A stretch of 64,000 nt of DNA from Paraburkholderia phytofirmans PsJN (GCF_000020125.1 NC_010681.1:1-64000); one strand, 5' to 3'; shown: positions 29,705 to 44,049, numbered from the stretch's first letter. The notes: generated by a model from the letters alone, not told the origin. Made by a program: numbers and translations.

Positions 29705-29984
29705 GGCTGGGTGAATAAAAAACGAGTACAAAATGAGCACAAATATTGTCAAACGGATGCGACGAAAGTACCACGTCCCCATTTACCAAATCCTGCGAAC
29801 TTCACTTGAAAGGCCGGTGAGCGCAATGCGCAATTAAGCATGCACTGACACGGCACCGCCCAGAACTTTGCCGAATTTCGATAACACCTCGAATAATGGC
29901 TCACTACCATCGGCTGAAGCCTGTCCGCCCGTGCACCGCAAAGCCTTGCGGCGTCGGGCTGCCGGCACCATCAGGGAGCGTCCG

Positions 29985-31388
29985 ATGAAATCAGAGTCCA
30001 CCAATCAGCACGTCGGCAAAGTCACGCATCACGAGTTGAAGCAGACGCTCGGCACGTGGCAACTGTGGGGCATCGCGGTCGGCCTCGTCATTTCCGGCGA
30101 ATATTTCGGCTGGAGCTACGGCTGGGCGAGCGCCGGCACGCTCGGCTTCGTCATCACCGCGATTTTCATTGCCGCGATGTATACGACGTTCATCTTCAGT
30201 TTCACCGAGCTCACCACATCTATTCCGCACGCGGGCGGTCCGTTCGCCTACGCTCGCCACGCCTTCGGTCCGACCGGCGGTTATCTGGCCGGCGCGGCGA
30301 CGCTGGTTGAGTTCGTGTTTGCGCCGCCGGCCATCGCGCTTGCGATCGGCGCGTACCTGCACGTGCAGTTTCCCGGTCTCGAACCGAAACACGCGGCGAT
30401 GGGCGCATACCTCATCTTCATGGCGCTGAATATCGTCGGCGTGCAGATCGCCGCGGCGTTCGAGCTGTGCGTGACGCTGCTTGCGATCTTCGAATTGCTG
30501 GTGTTCATGGGCGTCGTATCGCCCGGCTTTCAGTGGTCGAACTTCACCAAGGGCGGCTGGGCCGGCGCCGACAACTTCAGCATGGGTTCGTTTCACGGCA
30601 TGTTCGCGGCGATTCCATTCGCCATCTGGTTTTTCCTCGCGATCGAAGGCGTGGCGATGGCCGCCGAAGAAGCCAAGAACCCGAAACGCTCGATTCCGAT
30701 CGCCTATGTCGCCGGCATTCTGACGCTCGTGGTGCTTGCCATCGGCGTGATGGTGTTTGCCGGCGCGGCAGGCGACTGGACCAAGCTGTCCAACATCAAC
30801 GATCCGCTGCCGCAGGCGATGAAATACATCGTCGGCGAACATAGCGGCTGGATGCATATGCTGGTGTGGCTCGGGCTGTTCGGGCTCGTCGCGTCGTTTC
30901 ACGGCATCATCCTCGGCTATTCGCGGCAAATTTTCGCGCTGGCTCGCGCGGGCTATCTGCCGGAATGGCTCTCGAAAGTGCATCCGCGCTTCAAGACGCC
31001 GCATCGCGCGATCATTGCGGGCGGCGTGGTCGGCATCGCCGCGATCTACAGCGACGAACTGATCCAGTTCGGCGGCCAGACGCTGACAGCGAACATCGTG
31101 ACGATGTCGGTATTTGGCGCTATCGTGATGTATATCATCAGCATGTTGTCGCTGTTCAAGCTGCGCCGCACCGAACCGAATATGGAGCGCCCGTTCCGCG
31201 CGCCACTGTTTCCGGTCTTTCCGGCGTTCGCGCTGGTGGCCGCGGTCATCTGTCTGGCGACGATGGTCTACTTCAATTTTCTGGTGGCAATCGTGTTCGC
31301 AATCTTTCTCGCGCTGGGCTACGTCTACTTCCTGATGACGCGCCATCAGCGCGAAGCCGCGCCGGCGGACGCCTTGCTCGAGGAATGA
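29985..31388 (+). CDS. eat: Ethanolamine permease Eat
   Basis: An APC-superfamily amino-acid/amine permease that takes up ethanolamine for EutBC. The 467-residue protein has about 12 membrane segments; characteristic stretches are WQLWGIAVGLVISGEYFGWS and TELTTSIPHAGGPFAYARHA near the N-terminus and a central IEGVAMAAEEAKNPKRSIPI block. The start at 29985 (MKSESTNQHVGKVTHHELKQ) has a CAGGGAG site; the frame is open upstream but without family character. It is directly followed by eutB and eutC, giving a transport-plus-catabolism operon. The EutR-like activator at 35941 probably controls it. Specificity is inferred from that linkage. Confidence 0.92.
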   Translation: MKSESTNQHVGKVTHHELKQTLGTWQLWGIAVGLVISGEYFGWSYGWASAGTLGFVITAIFIAAMYTTFIFSFTELTTSIPHAGGPFAYARHAFGPTGGYLAGAATLVEFVFAPPAIALAIGAYLHVQFPGLEPKHAAMGAYLIFMALNIVGVQIAAAFELCVTLLAIFELLVFMGVVSPGFQWSNFTKGGWAGADNFSMGSFHGMFAAIPFAIWFFLAIEGVAMAAEEAKNPKRSIPIAYVAGILTLVVLAIGVMVFAGAAGDWTKLSNINDPLPQAMKYIVGEHSGWMHMLVWLGLFGLVASFHGIILGYSRQIFALARAGYLPEWLSKVHPRFKTPHRAIIAGGVVGIAAIYSDELIQFGGQTLTANIVTMSVFGAIVMYIISMLSLFKLRRTEPNMERPFRAPLFPVFPAFALVAAVICLATMVYFNFLVAIVFAIFLALGYVYFLMTRHQREAAPADALLEE

Positions 31389-31397
31389 CGGATCGAG

Positions 31398-31415
31398 CCG
31401 CTGCGCAAGCAGCGG
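31398..31415 (+). other. Intercistronic hairpin with GCAA tetraloop
   Basis: CCGCTGC and GCAGCGG form a perfect 7-bp stem closed by a GNRA-type GCAA loop, between the eat stop and the eutB ribosome site. No T-tract follows, so it is more likely an mRNA-stability or expression-tuning hairpin than a terminator. Confidence 0.6.
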
Positions 31416-31431
31416 CGATGGAGTCGTAAAG

Positions 31432-32826
31432 ATGAGCTACACCGAGACGATCGGCACCCGCACGTATCGCTTTGCCGATCTGAAAACCCTGCTGGCGAAG
31501 GCCAGCCCGCAGCGTTCCGGCGACCAGCTCGCGGGCGTGGCGGCGGCGAGCGAGGAAGAACGTGTCGCGGCCAAGATGGCGCTGGCGCAAGTGCCGCTAC
31601 GCACTTTCCTCAACGAGGCGCTGATTCCCTACGAAAGCGACGAAGTCACGCGTCTCGTGATCGACGATCATTCGCCGCAGGCATTCGCCGAGATCTCTCA
31701 CCTCACGGTCGGTGATTTTCGCAACTGGCTGCTGAGCAGCACGACGGATGCCGATGCGCTCACGCGTATCTCCGCGGGCCTGACGCCGGAGATGGTCGCG
31801 GCCGTATCCAAGCTGATGCGCAATCAGGATCTGATCGCGGCGGCGCGTAAACGTCCGGTGATTACGCGCTTTCGCAACACGGTCGGTTTACCGGGGCACA
31901 TGTCGGTGCGTCTGCAACCCAATCACCCGACCGACGACGTCAAAGGCATTGCCGCATCGATGCTCGACGGCCTGATGTACGGCTGCGGCGACGCGATGAT
32001 CGGCATCAACCCCGCCAGCGACAATCTCGCCGCGATCACCAAGCTGTTGCTGATGATCGACGACTTCCGCCAACGTTATCAGGTGCCGACGCAATCGTGC
32101 GTGCTGACTCACGTCACCAACACGATTGCCGCAATCGAAAAAGGCGCGCCGGTCGATCTGGTGTTTCAATCGATTGCGGGCACAGAGAAAGCGAACGCGG
32201 GCTTCGGCATTTCGCTCGCGCTACTGCAGGAAGCGTATGAAGCGGGACTCTCCTTGAAGCGCGGTACGGTCGGCAATAACCTGATGTACTTCGAAACGGG
32301 TCAGGGCAGCGCGTTGTCGGCGGATGCACATTTCGGCGTGGATCAACAGACTTGCGAAGTACGCGCCTATGCAGTCGCACGCAGGTTCAATCCATTCCTG
32401 GTCAACACGGTGGTCGGCTTTATCGGCCCGGAATATCTCTACGACGGTAAACAGATCACGCGCGCCGGCCTCGAAGATCACTTCTGCGGCAAACTGCTCG
32501 GCGTGCCGATGGGTTGCGACATTTGCTATACGAACCATGCGGAAGCGGATCAGGACGACATGGACAATCTGCTCACGCTGCTCGGCGTAGCGGGCATTAA
32601 CTTCATCATGGGCATTCCAGGCGCGGACGACGTCATGCTCAACTACCAGAGCACGTCGTTCCACGACGCGCTTTACGTGCGCGACGTACTCGGCTTGCGC
32701 CGCGCGCCGGAATTCGAAGAATGGCTGGAGTCGATGCAAATCACCGACGCGCGCGGCGCGTTGCTGAGTGCATCGACGCAACAACCGTTGCTGGAAGGCG
32801 CGCGCGACTGGATGGGCATTGCATGA
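31432..32826 (+). CDS. eutB: Ethanolamine ammonia-lyase large subunit
   Basis: EutB with EutC converts ethanolamine to acetaldehyde and ammonia using adenosylcobalamin. The 464-residue length is standard. Recognisable blocks are FLNEALIPYESDEVTRL, FRNTVGLPGHMSVRLQPNHP and GIPGADDVMLNYQSTSFHD near the C-terminus. A GGAG ribosome site precedes the ATG. It overlaps eutC by 4 bases. No microcompartment shell genes are nearby, so this is the short, cytosolic aerobic form of the pathway known in Burkholderia and Pseudomonas. Confidence 0.97.
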   Translation: MSYTETIGTRTYRFADLKTLLAKASPQRSGDQLAGVAAASEEERVAAKMALAQVPLRTFLNEALIPYESDEVTRLVIDDHSPQAFAEISHLTVGDFRNWLLSSTTDADALTRISAGLTPEMVAAVSKLMRNQDLIAAARKRPVITRFRNTVGLPGHMSVRLQPNHPTDDVKGIAASMLDGLMYGCGDAMIGINPASDNLAAITKLLLMIDDFRQRYQVPTQSCVLTHVTNTIAAIEKGAPVDLVFQSIAGTEKANAGFGISLALLQEAYEAGLSLKRGTVGNNLMYFETGQGSALSADAHFGVDQQTCEVRAYAVARRFNPFLVNTVVGFIGPEYLYDGKQITRAGLEDHFCGKLLGVPMGCDICYTNHAEADQDDMDNLLTLLGVAGINFIMGIPGADDVMLNYQSTSFHDALYVRDVLGLRRAPEFEEWLESMQITDARGALLSASTQQPLLEGARDWMGIA

Positions 32827-33620
32827 GCGACTTCCTCGAAAAGAATCCATGGAACGCGCTGCGGCAGTTCACCAACGCGCGCATCGCGCTGGGCCGCGCG
32901 GGCAATAGTTTGCCGACCGCGCCGCTGCTCGCGTTCAACCTGTCGCACGCGCAGGCGCGCGACGCTGTGCATCATCCGCTCGATACCGAGGTGCTGCACG
33001 AGCAATTGCGCGCGCAAAACTTCAAAACGCTCGACGTGCATAGCGCCGCGCCGGATCGCGAGCATTATTTGCGGCGTCCCGATCTCGGGCGGCGTTTATC
33101 GGAAGAAAGTCGAGTGACGCTGGCAGCGGTGCCGAACGATTCGCCTGAAGTGGTCTTCGTGATCGGCGACGGTCTTTCGGCGTTCGCCGCATCGAAGCAA
33201 TCGATTCCCTTGCTGCAAGCCGTCGTTCCGCGACTCGCGGATTGGAAGATCGGCCCGGTCGTGGTTGCGCGTCAGGCGCGCGTCGCGTTGGGTGACGAGA
33301 TCGGCGAGTTGCTCAATGCAAAGTTGGTGGTGATGCTGATCGGTGAGCGGCCGGGTTTGAGTTCGCCGGATAGCCTCGGAATTTATCTGACGTACGCGCC
33401 GAAAGTCGGCTGTAGCGACGCGCAACGCAACTGCATTTCGAATGTGCGTCCGGAGGGACTCGACTATCCGTTGGCCGCACACAAGCTGCACTATCTGTTG
33501 ACGCATGCAAGGCGCTTGGGTCTGACCGGTGTCGGCCTGAAAGACGACAGCGATGCGCTGCTGGCAGAGACACCAGCGGCACCCGCCGTCAGCGATGATT
33601 CAAACTCAAGCGCACCATAA
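32823..33620 (+). CDS. eutC: Ethanolamine ammonia-lyase small subunit
   Basis: EutC supplies part of the cobalamin-binding site of the lyase. The 265-residue protein starts at 32823 in the ATGA overlap with eutB (MSDFLEKNPWNALRQFTNAR); an in-frame upstream start would lie inside eutB. Typical segments are ARIALGRAGNSLPTAPLLAF, VVFVIGDGLSAFAASKQ and ERPGLSSPDSLGIYLTYAP, then CISNVRPEGLDY. It ends 5 bases from the convergent DUF779 gene. The identification follows from these motifs and the eutB linkage. Confidence 0.97.
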   Translation: MSDFLEKNPWNALRQFTNARIALGRAGNSLPTAPLLAFNLSHAQARDAVHHPLDTEVLHEQLRAQNFKTLDVHSAAPDREHYLRRPDLGRRLSEESRVTLAAVPNDSPEVVFVIGDGLSAFAASKQSIPLLQAVVPRLADWKIGPVVVARQARVALGDEIGELLNAKLVVMLIGERPGLSSPDSLGIYLTYAPKVGCSDAQRNCISNVRPEGLDYPLAAHKLHYLLTHARRLGLTGVGLKDDSDALLAETPAAPAVSDDSNSSAP

Positions 33621-33625
33621 AACGC

Positions 33626-34024
33626 TCAAGCATCGGCGCGTTCCACCGGATGCGTTTCCAGCCACGCATTCTCTTCGTCCTCGAAAAGACGGGAGCGCGT
33701 CAAGAACCGTAAACCGCTGGGCCGCTCCAGAGAAAACATTCCGCCATTTCCCGGCACCGCGTCGATGATCAACTGCGTGTGCTGCAAGTATTCGAATTGC
33801 GACTCGCTCATGTAAAACGGCACACCCGCAATCGTGCCGAGTTTGACATCGGACGAGCCGACCATGAACTCACCTTGGGGGAACATCATCGGTGCGCTGC
33901 CGTCGCAGCATCCGCCGGATTGATGGAACAGCACCGCACCATGCTCCGCGCGCAACTTGTCGATCAACTCGACAGCGGCAGGCGTTGCGATCACGCGGGC
34001 AACTTCCTTCTCATCAGCCATCAC
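33626..34024 (-). CDS. DUF779 family protein
   Basis: The 132-residue cytosolic protein has a cysteine pair in HQSGGCCDGSAPMMFPQGEF and the C-terminal LFEDEENAWLE, typical of DUF779 proteins, whose biochemical role is not established. They are almost always found beside ExaC/AldB-type aldehyde dehydrogenases, as here (the dehydrogenase gene ends 61 bases upstream on the same strand). A second Met at codon 2 (34021) is an equally good start. The paired Cys suggests a metal or redox role, which is inference. It is convergent with eutC. Confidence 0.88.
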   Translation of the reverse strand: MMADEKEVARVIATPAAVELIDKLRAEHGAVLFHQSGGCCDGSAPMMFPQGEFMVGSSDVKLGTIAGVPFYMSESQFEYLQHTQLIIDAVPGNGGMFSLERPSGLRFLTRSRLFEDEENAWLETHPVERADA

Positions 34025-34085
34025 ATGTCCTCGCAGAAAAAGAGCGAGCCGCGCAATGCGGCCCGCTCGAACAGGAACGCGACGC

Positions 34086-35606
<1,521 letters not shown>

Positions 35607-35940
35607 CTGTGTGCTCCTCACATGTTTGAATGGGCTATATTCGGCTCGATATATCGATTGGCCGCGAGAAGCCAGAGCCAGAAGTGTGCCAATGCACCGC
35701 GCAGGTGATCCGTGCACACGTAGCAGGCGCTCGCGCACGGTATGTGGTGTCGCGCTGTTCAACCGGCGCAAGGTGAGCGTTTCGTTTCTGAGCAGAGTGT
35801 GCAGGGCTGTTCATCCAATGAACACTGGCTTGGAAGTCTGGCGATACAAAGGCGCGAGCAGGCATGGGTTTCGTTCGGCATGGGAATTGCCTTCTTTTTG
35901 CGTTCGATCCTCCTCGATATTCCATTTGGGCAGATCCGGT
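35607..35940. promoter_or_regulatory. Divergent promoter region, aldehyde dehydrogenase / EutR-like gene
   Basis: A 334-base interval without a credible gene. It contains a perfect 12-bp palindrome TCGATATATCGA at 35646-35657, about 40 bases before the dehydrogenase start, which could be a regulator site. The plus-strand frame is open through much of it, but the AraC-type protein starts naturally at 35941. Confidence 0.45.
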
Positions 35941-36990
35941 ATGACGATCGACACTCTCAGCGACAGCCTGTCCAGTCCAACGCTCACGCCGCAGCCGAGC
36001 TTCCGTGTGCAGACCTGCGTTGCGCACGACGCCGACGAACAGGCGCGCAATCTTCATGGGTGGAGCCAGACCTACGACCAGTTGACGGCAGGATGTTTTG
36101 TCGGCGGCCTGACGGAGCTGTGCCTCGATCACATGCAGGTGTTCGTCGAAACGACCAGCCACACGCTGCGGCAAACCTGCGAGGTGCAAAAGGACGCGTA
36201 CTGGTTCGGTGTCCCGACTTGCCCCGCGGGTTCGGGACGCATCGACGCTCAGGTAATTGCCGGCGATGCGCTCGCGTTTCGTCCAGGCGGCATCGAATTC
36301 GAACTGCTGACTTCGGCGGGTTACGAGATTTTTGGTGTGGTCGTCAAAGGCGAAGTGCTGCGCCGTTACGCGGCGGAAGTGGAGCGCGTCGGTCTGACGG
36401 ATCATGTGCCGAACACGCAAGTCGTGCCGATCGGCATGGCTCGCAAGCAGCAGTTGTGCGCCACGCTGCGTCAATTGCTCGACGATGGCGCGGCGCGCGG
36501 CACGCCGCTCTCTTCGGTCGCGCGCAACAATCTGCAGGCGTCGGTGCTGGCTTCGCTCTTCGACGTCGGCGCGTTGCCGGCGTCGGAGCCGGTCGCGATG
36601 CCGGCGCGGCCACGTCGTCAGTCGATCGTGTCGGAAGCGCGTGACTATGTGCTGATCAATCGCGAGCGGGCCGTGAGCGTGCCGGAGTTGTGCGAGCAGC
36701 TGCACGTGAGCCGGCGTACGCTGCAGTACTGCTTTCAGGACGTGCTCGGCATAGCGCCCGCCACGTATCTGCGCGCAATCCGTCTGAATGGCGCGCGGCG
36801 CGATCTTTCGAATGCGTCGCGCGAATCACGCTCGGTGCAAGACGTGGCGGCGGCGTGGGGTTTCTGGCACCTGAGCCAGTTCGCAACCGATTACCGGAAG
36901 CTCTTCGGCATGCGGCCCTCGGATACGTTGAAGGCCGCGATTGGTTCGCATCACCATCCGATTGCGGATGAGCGCTCATTCGCGCATTGA
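35941..36990 (+). CDS. eutR: AraC-type regulator, EutR-like
   Basis: The 349-residue protein has a non-cupin N-terminal region (TAGCFVGGLTELCLDHMQVF, FRPGGIEFELLT) as found in EutR/FeaR-type activators, and a C-terminal AraC DNA-binding domain (SVPELCEQLHVSRRTLQYCF and VQDVAAAWGFWHLSQFATDY). FRPGGIEF is a common element of ethanolamine/aromatic-amine responsive members. It lies divergently next to the aldehyde dehydrogenase and two genes from eutBC, so it probably activates the ethanolamine locus in response to ethanolamine and cobalamin, as EutR does. The EutR assignment rests mainly on context. Confidence 0.8.
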   Translation: MTIDTLSDSLSSPTLTPQPSFRVQTCVAHDADEQARNLHGWSQTYDQLTAGCFVGGLTELCLDHMQVFVETTSHTLRQTCEVQKDAYWFGVPTCPAGSGRIDAQVIAGDALAFRPGGIEFELLTSAGYEIFGVVVKGEVLRRYAAEVERVGLTDHVPNTQVVPIGMARKQQLCATLRQLLDDGAARGTPLSSVARNNLQASVLASLFDVGALPASEPVAMPARPRRQSIVSEARDYVLINRERAVSVPELCEQLHVSRRTLQYCFQDVLGIAPATYLRAIRLNGARRDLSNASRESRSVQDVAAAWGFWHLSQFATDYRKLFGMRPSDTLKAAIGSHHHPIADERSFAH

Positions 36991-37033
36991 CTTGAAGGCG
37001 CGCGTCGCGCAGTCGCTACCTGCGGGCGCGCGC

Positions 37034-39406
<2,373 letters not shown>

Positions 39407-39434
39407 GGTGGCTTCCTGGTTCGATTTGTGGTCT

Positions 39435-39465
39435 AGTAAACACCCTGAAGCCACTACAAGGTCAA
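39435..39465 (-). promoter_or_regulatory. MerR-type promoter/operator for the metal ATPase
   Basis: On the minus strand, TTGACC (39460-39465) and TTTACT (39435-39440) are separated by 19 bases, the over-long spacing that MerR regulators correct by twisting DNA. The spacer holds an imperfect dyad (39442-39462) of the form ACCTTGTAG-N3-CTTCAGGGT, typical of CadR/PbrR/ZntR sites. It faces the ATPase gene. Confidence 0.85.
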
Positions 39466-39485
39466 GGCCGCCATCCGGAGGGTCC

Positions 39486-39917
39486 ATGAAAATCGGCGAA
39501 TTGGCGAAAATCGCCCATTGCACGACCGAAACCATCCGTTTCTACGAAAAAGAAGGCTTGTTGCCCGAAGCGGAGCGCACCGAGGCCAATTACCGCAGTT
39601 ACACGGCGAAGCATGTCGAACGGCTGCGTTTCATCCGTAATTGCCGCGCGCTCGACATGACCCACGACGAAATCCGTGCGCTGCTGCGTCTGACCGACGC
39701 GCCGGCGGACGGCTGCGGCGGCATCAATGCCTTGATCGACGAGCACATTGCGCACGTCGACATGCGCATCGACGAACTGAAGCAGCTGAAAGTGCAATTG
39801 ACCACCTTGCGCGAGCAGTGCCACGGCGAACAGGCCGTGGAAGACTGCGGCATCGTGCAGGGCCTCACCGAGATGGATGTGAGCGCGCCGCGGGCACGGC
39901 ATACGCATCTGGGTTGA
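39486..39917 (+). CDS. MerR-family heavy-metal regulator (CadR/PbrR-like)
   Basis: The 143-residue protein has an N-terminal winged helix (MKIGELAKIAHCTTETIRFY), a long dimerisation helix and a C-terminal metal site. Cysteines at 77, 112 and 121 (DGCGG, EQCHG, EDCGI) match the three-Cys arrangement of PbrR/CadR activators for Pb, Cd or Zn. The start at 39486 has a GGAGGGT ribosome site. It is transcribed divergently from the P-type ATPase and the 19-base-spaced promoter lies between them, so it should activate that gene on metal stress. Which metal is the inducer cannot be told from sequence alone. Confidence 0.9.
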   Translation: MKIGELAKIAHCTTETIRFYEKEGLLPEAERTEANYRSYTAKHVERLRFIRNCRALDMTHDEIRALLRLTDAPADGCGGINALIDEHIAHVDMRIDELKQLKVQLTTLREQCHGEQAVEDCGIVQGLTEMDVSAPRARHTHLG

Positions 39918-40031
39918 CGTGCCGGGTCGACGTGGTTAGCCGTCGCCACCTTGGCAGCAACCGTTCCATTCACGGAGGGCCGCCCGTACGGCTCGCCGGA
40001 CAAGCAATCGAATCCAGTTGGAGAATCAAAC

Positions 40032-40232
40032 GTGTTTACCTGTAGAAACCAGTCCTGCCAGGCGCAGTGGGAGCAATCGGACGTCGTCATCAAGAACGAA
40101 GGGCAGGGCCTCCTGTTCCGTTGCCCGATGTGCGGCGCGCGCAATTACGTCGAGCGTTTCGACGGGGACGATGGCTCGGTGCTGTACGAGCAGATCGAAG
40201 GCCGTCCCGACACCGGCCCGATGGCCGAATAA
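40032..40232 (+). CDS. Small zinc-ribbon protein
   Basis: A 66-residue protein if started at the GTG at 40032, which has a TTGGAG site and begins MFTCRNQSCQAQWEQS. An ATG 81 bases upstream would add a tail with no recognisable character. Two cysteine pairs, CRNQSC and CPMCGARNY, form a zinc-ribbon pattern of the kind found in small nucleic-acid or protein-binding factors. It sits alone between merR and dbpA, same strand, 43 bases before dbpA, and could be co-transcribed with it. Function unknown; no enzyme motif is visible. Confidence 0.65.
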   Translation: MFTCRNQSCQAQWEQSDVVIKNEGQGLLFRCPMCGARNYVERFDGDDGSVLYEQIEGRPDTGPMAE

Positions 40233-40275
40233 TCGTTGTCCCTAGCCGCCTATCCGCTTTGCGAGTCATCACCCT

Positions 40276-41679
<1,404 letters not shown>

Positions 41680-41689
41680 TAGAGGGCGA

Positions 41690-41722
41690 GGCCGGTCACG
41701 AGCGCTTCGCTTGTGGCCGGCC
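41690..41722 (+). terminator. Strong hairpin after dbpA
   Basis: A 15-bp stem with two G-T wobbles (41690-41704 with 41708-41722) has a 3-base loop and starts 11 bases after the dbpA stop. There is no T-tract, so it may be a 3'-end stabilising hairpin or a weak terminator. Confidence 0.55.
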
Positions 41723-41730
41723 GCATCACA

Positions 41731-41847
41731 TTACGTCATACCTCTGCAGTTTTCCGCGTTCTCAGCGCAGTCCCGTTTCTTCCCCGAAAGTACCGATCAG
41801 ACCGGCTTTGCGCGCGGCGGCGCGCCTTCGCGTGAGGCATGACGTAA
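41731..41847. repeat. Long-spaced inverted repeat before the aminotransferase gene
   Basis: TTACGTCATACCTC (41731-41744) is matched by GAGGCATGACGTAA (41834-41847), 13 of 14 positions complementary, enclosing 89 bases. The arms could be two operator half-sites, the ends of a small non-coding element, or the base of an RNA structure ahead of the gene at 41982. There is no coding sequence inside. Confidence 0.55.
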
Positions 41848-41981
41848 ATGCATGCCGCGCATGACAAAGTTTCGATTGTGACGGTTCTTTGGCTGATGCC
41901 TAATCACCAAACCGGAAGGGACCGCCGCACAGCAGGCTGTTCCGTGAATCCGCTGCCGGATGGAGAAAGGGAGATAGCCTT

Positions 41982-43136
41982 ATGCAGAGCGCCACGCAAG
42001 CCCGCTCGAAGTTGCCTGACGTAGGCACGACGATTTTTACCGTGATCGGCCAACTGGCCGCTCAGCACGACGCGCTGAATCTGTCGCAAGGCGCGCCGAA
42101 TTTCGCGCCGGACGCCAAACTGATCGACGGCGTTGCGCAAGCCATGCGCGCCGGTCATAACCAGTACGCGCCGATGGCCGGCATCGCCGCCTTGCGCGAA
42201 GCGCTCGCCGACAAGGTCGCCACGCTGTACGGCGTGCGCTACGACCCGGCGAGCGAAGTCACCGTGATCGCCAGCGCAAGCGAAGGTCTGTATTCGACGA
42301 TCAGCGCATTGGTGCATCCGGGCGACGAGGTGATCTACTTCGAGCCCTCGTTCGACAGCTACGGTCCGATCGTGCGGCTGCAAGGCGCGACGCCCGTGCC
42401 GATCAAGCTGTCGCTGGACGACTTCCGTGTGAACTGGGACGAAGTGGCCGCCGCGATCACGCCGAAGACGCGCATGATCATCACCAACACGCCGCACAAT
42501 CCGACCGCGACCGTGTTCAGCGAGGCCGACGTCGAACGACTGAAGGCCGTTACGCGCAATACCGATATCGTGATTCTCGCCGACGAGGTCTACGAACACG
42601 TGGTGTTCGACGGCGCGAAACATCAGAGCATGGCGTGCCATTCCGAACTCGCGGAACGCAGCGTGATCGTCTCGTCGTTCGGCAAGTCGTATCACGTGAC
42701 GGGCTGGCGTGTCGGCTACTGCCTCGCGCCCGCTGCCTTAATGGACGAGATTCGCAAAGTCCATCAGTTCATGGTGTTTTCAGCCGATACGCCGATGCAG
42801 TATGCGTTCGTCGACGCATTGGCCAATCGCGAAAGCTACCTCGGCTTGTCCGCCTTCTATCAGAAGAAGCGCGATCTGCTCGCAGAGGCACTGCGCGATT
42901 CGCGCTTCGAGTTGTTGCCGAGCGAAGGCAGCTTCTTCATGCTCGCGCGTTTTCGCGGCTTCTCCGATGAAAGCGATAGCGATTTCGTGCTGCGTCTGAT
43001 TCGCGATGCACGTGTCGCGACTATTCCGCTGTCGGCGTTTTATACCGATGGTACGGACTCCGGCTTGATTCGCCTGAGCTTCTCGAAAGACGATGCGACC
43101 TTGATCGAAGGCGCGCGGCGTCTCAGCGAGATCTGA
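41982..43136 (+). CDS. PLP aminotransferase class I, methionine-type (YbdL-like)
   Basis: The 384-residue fold-type I enzyme has the features of the methionine/kynurenine aminotransferase group: NLSQGAPNFAPDAKLIDGVA at the N-terminus, NTPHNPTATVF, the cofactor Asp/Tyr block ILADEVYEHVVFDG and the PLP lysine in SFGKSYHVTGWRVGY. It transfers amino groups from methionine or aromatic amino acids to a keto acid. The ATG at 41982 has a GAAAGGGAGA site. Upstream is a long-spaced inverted repeat; downstream an amino-acid binding protein gene follows after 124 bases. The exact substrate is uncertain; alternatives are kynurenine or glutamine keto-acid transaminase. Confidence 0.87.
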   Translation: MQSATQARSKLPDVGTTIFTVIGQLAAQHDALNLSQGAPNFAPDAKLIDGVAQAMRAGHNQYAPMAGIAALREALADKVATLYGVRYDPASEVTVIASASEGLYSTISALVHPGDEVIYFEPSFDSYGPIVRLQGATPVPIKLSLDDFRVNWDEVAAAITPKTRMIITNTPHNPTATVFSEADVERLKAVTRNTDIVILADEVYEHVVFDGAKHQSMACHSELAERSVIVSSFGKSYHVTGWRVGYCLAPAALMDEIRKVHQFMVFSADTPMQYAFVDALANRESYLGLSAFYQKKRDLLAEALRDSRFELLPSEGSFFMLARFRGFSDESDSDFVLRLIRDARVATIPLSAFYTDGTDSGLIRLSFSKDDATLIEGARRLSEI

Positions 43137-43260
43137 TCGTAAAGACAACACGGCACGACGCGACAGATGCATTATTGAACGAAGTATGATCGTCGCACGG
43201 GCACGCATCAGCGCGCCGCAATGCGGCATGACAACAAAATCGAAGGGAAAGGGACCTGCT

Positions 43261-44049
43261 ATGAAATTGCTCAAGCCTCTTTTGGCTCTGGCCTGTGCAT
43301 TCGCGTCGCTCGCGGCGTCGTCGGGTGCAAGCGCCGCCGATACGCTGCGTTTCGGCCTCGAAGCGCAGTATCCGCCGTTCGAATCGAAAGGCCCGAACGG
43401 GGAGTTGCAAGGCTTGGATATCGACGTCGGCAATGCGGTTTGCGTGGCCGCCCATATGACGTGCAAATGGGTCGAGACCTCGTTCGACGGGCTGATTCCC
43501 GCGCTGCAGGGCCGCAAGTTCGACGCCATCAATTCGGCGATGAACGCGACCGACGCACGCCGTCAGGCGATCGATTTCACTACCGTCGTGTATCGCGTGC
43601 CGACGCAGTTGATCGCGAAGCGCGACAGCGGTCTGCTGCCGACGCCGGCCTCGCTGAAGGGCAAGCGCGTGGGCGTGTTGCAGGCGTCGATTCAGGAAAC
43701 CTACGCGAAGGCGCATTGGGAATCGGCGGGCGTGACCGTCGTGCCGTATCAGGACCAGAACCAGGTTTATACGGATCTCGTGGCGGGGCGTCTGGACGCG
43801 ACGCTCGTGCTGGCGCCGGCCGGACAAACCGGCTTTCTGTCGAAGCCGAGCGGTGAAGGTTACGCTTTCGTCGGCGAACCGGTGCGCGACGACAAGATTC
43901 TCGGCAGCGGCATTGCATACGGAATTCGCAAGGGCGATACGGCATTGCGTGACCGCTTGAATGCGGCGATTGCCAAGGTGCAAGCCGACGGCACGGTGAA
44001 GACGCTGGCCGCGAAATATCTCGGCAACATCGACGTGTCGGCGAAATAG
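43261..44049 (+). CDS. Periplasmic amino-acid binding protein (SBP family 3)
   Basis: A 262-residue binding protein with a clear signal peptide (about residues 1-26, ending SGASAA) and the SBP_bac_3 pattern: LRFGLEAQYPPFESKGPNGE, GLDIDVGNAVC, then WDSLIPAL-like FDGLIPALQGRKFDAINSAM. It should deliver a polar amino acid (lysine/arginine/ornithine or similar) to an ABC importer, but no permease or ATPase genes adjoin it, so it must share an importer encoded elsewhere. The start at 43261 is required by the signal peptide. Confidence 0.9.
   Translation: MKLLKPLLALACAFASLAASSGASAADTLRFGLEAQYPPFESKGPNGELQGLDIDVGNAVCVAAHMTCKWVETSFDGLIPALQGRKFDAINSAMNATDARRQAIDFTTVVYRVPTQLIAKRDSGLLPTPASLKGKRVGVLQASIQETYAKAHWESAGVTVVPYQDQNQVYTDLVAGRLDATLVLAPAGQTGFLSKPSGEGYAFVGEPVRDDKILGSGIAYGIRKGDTALRDRLNAAIAKVQADGTVKTLAAKYLGNIDVSAK

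Noticed and set aside
29991..31346. Long minus-strand frame opposite the ethanolamine permease
   Set aside because: Shadow of the permease gene, highly charged composition, no start context.
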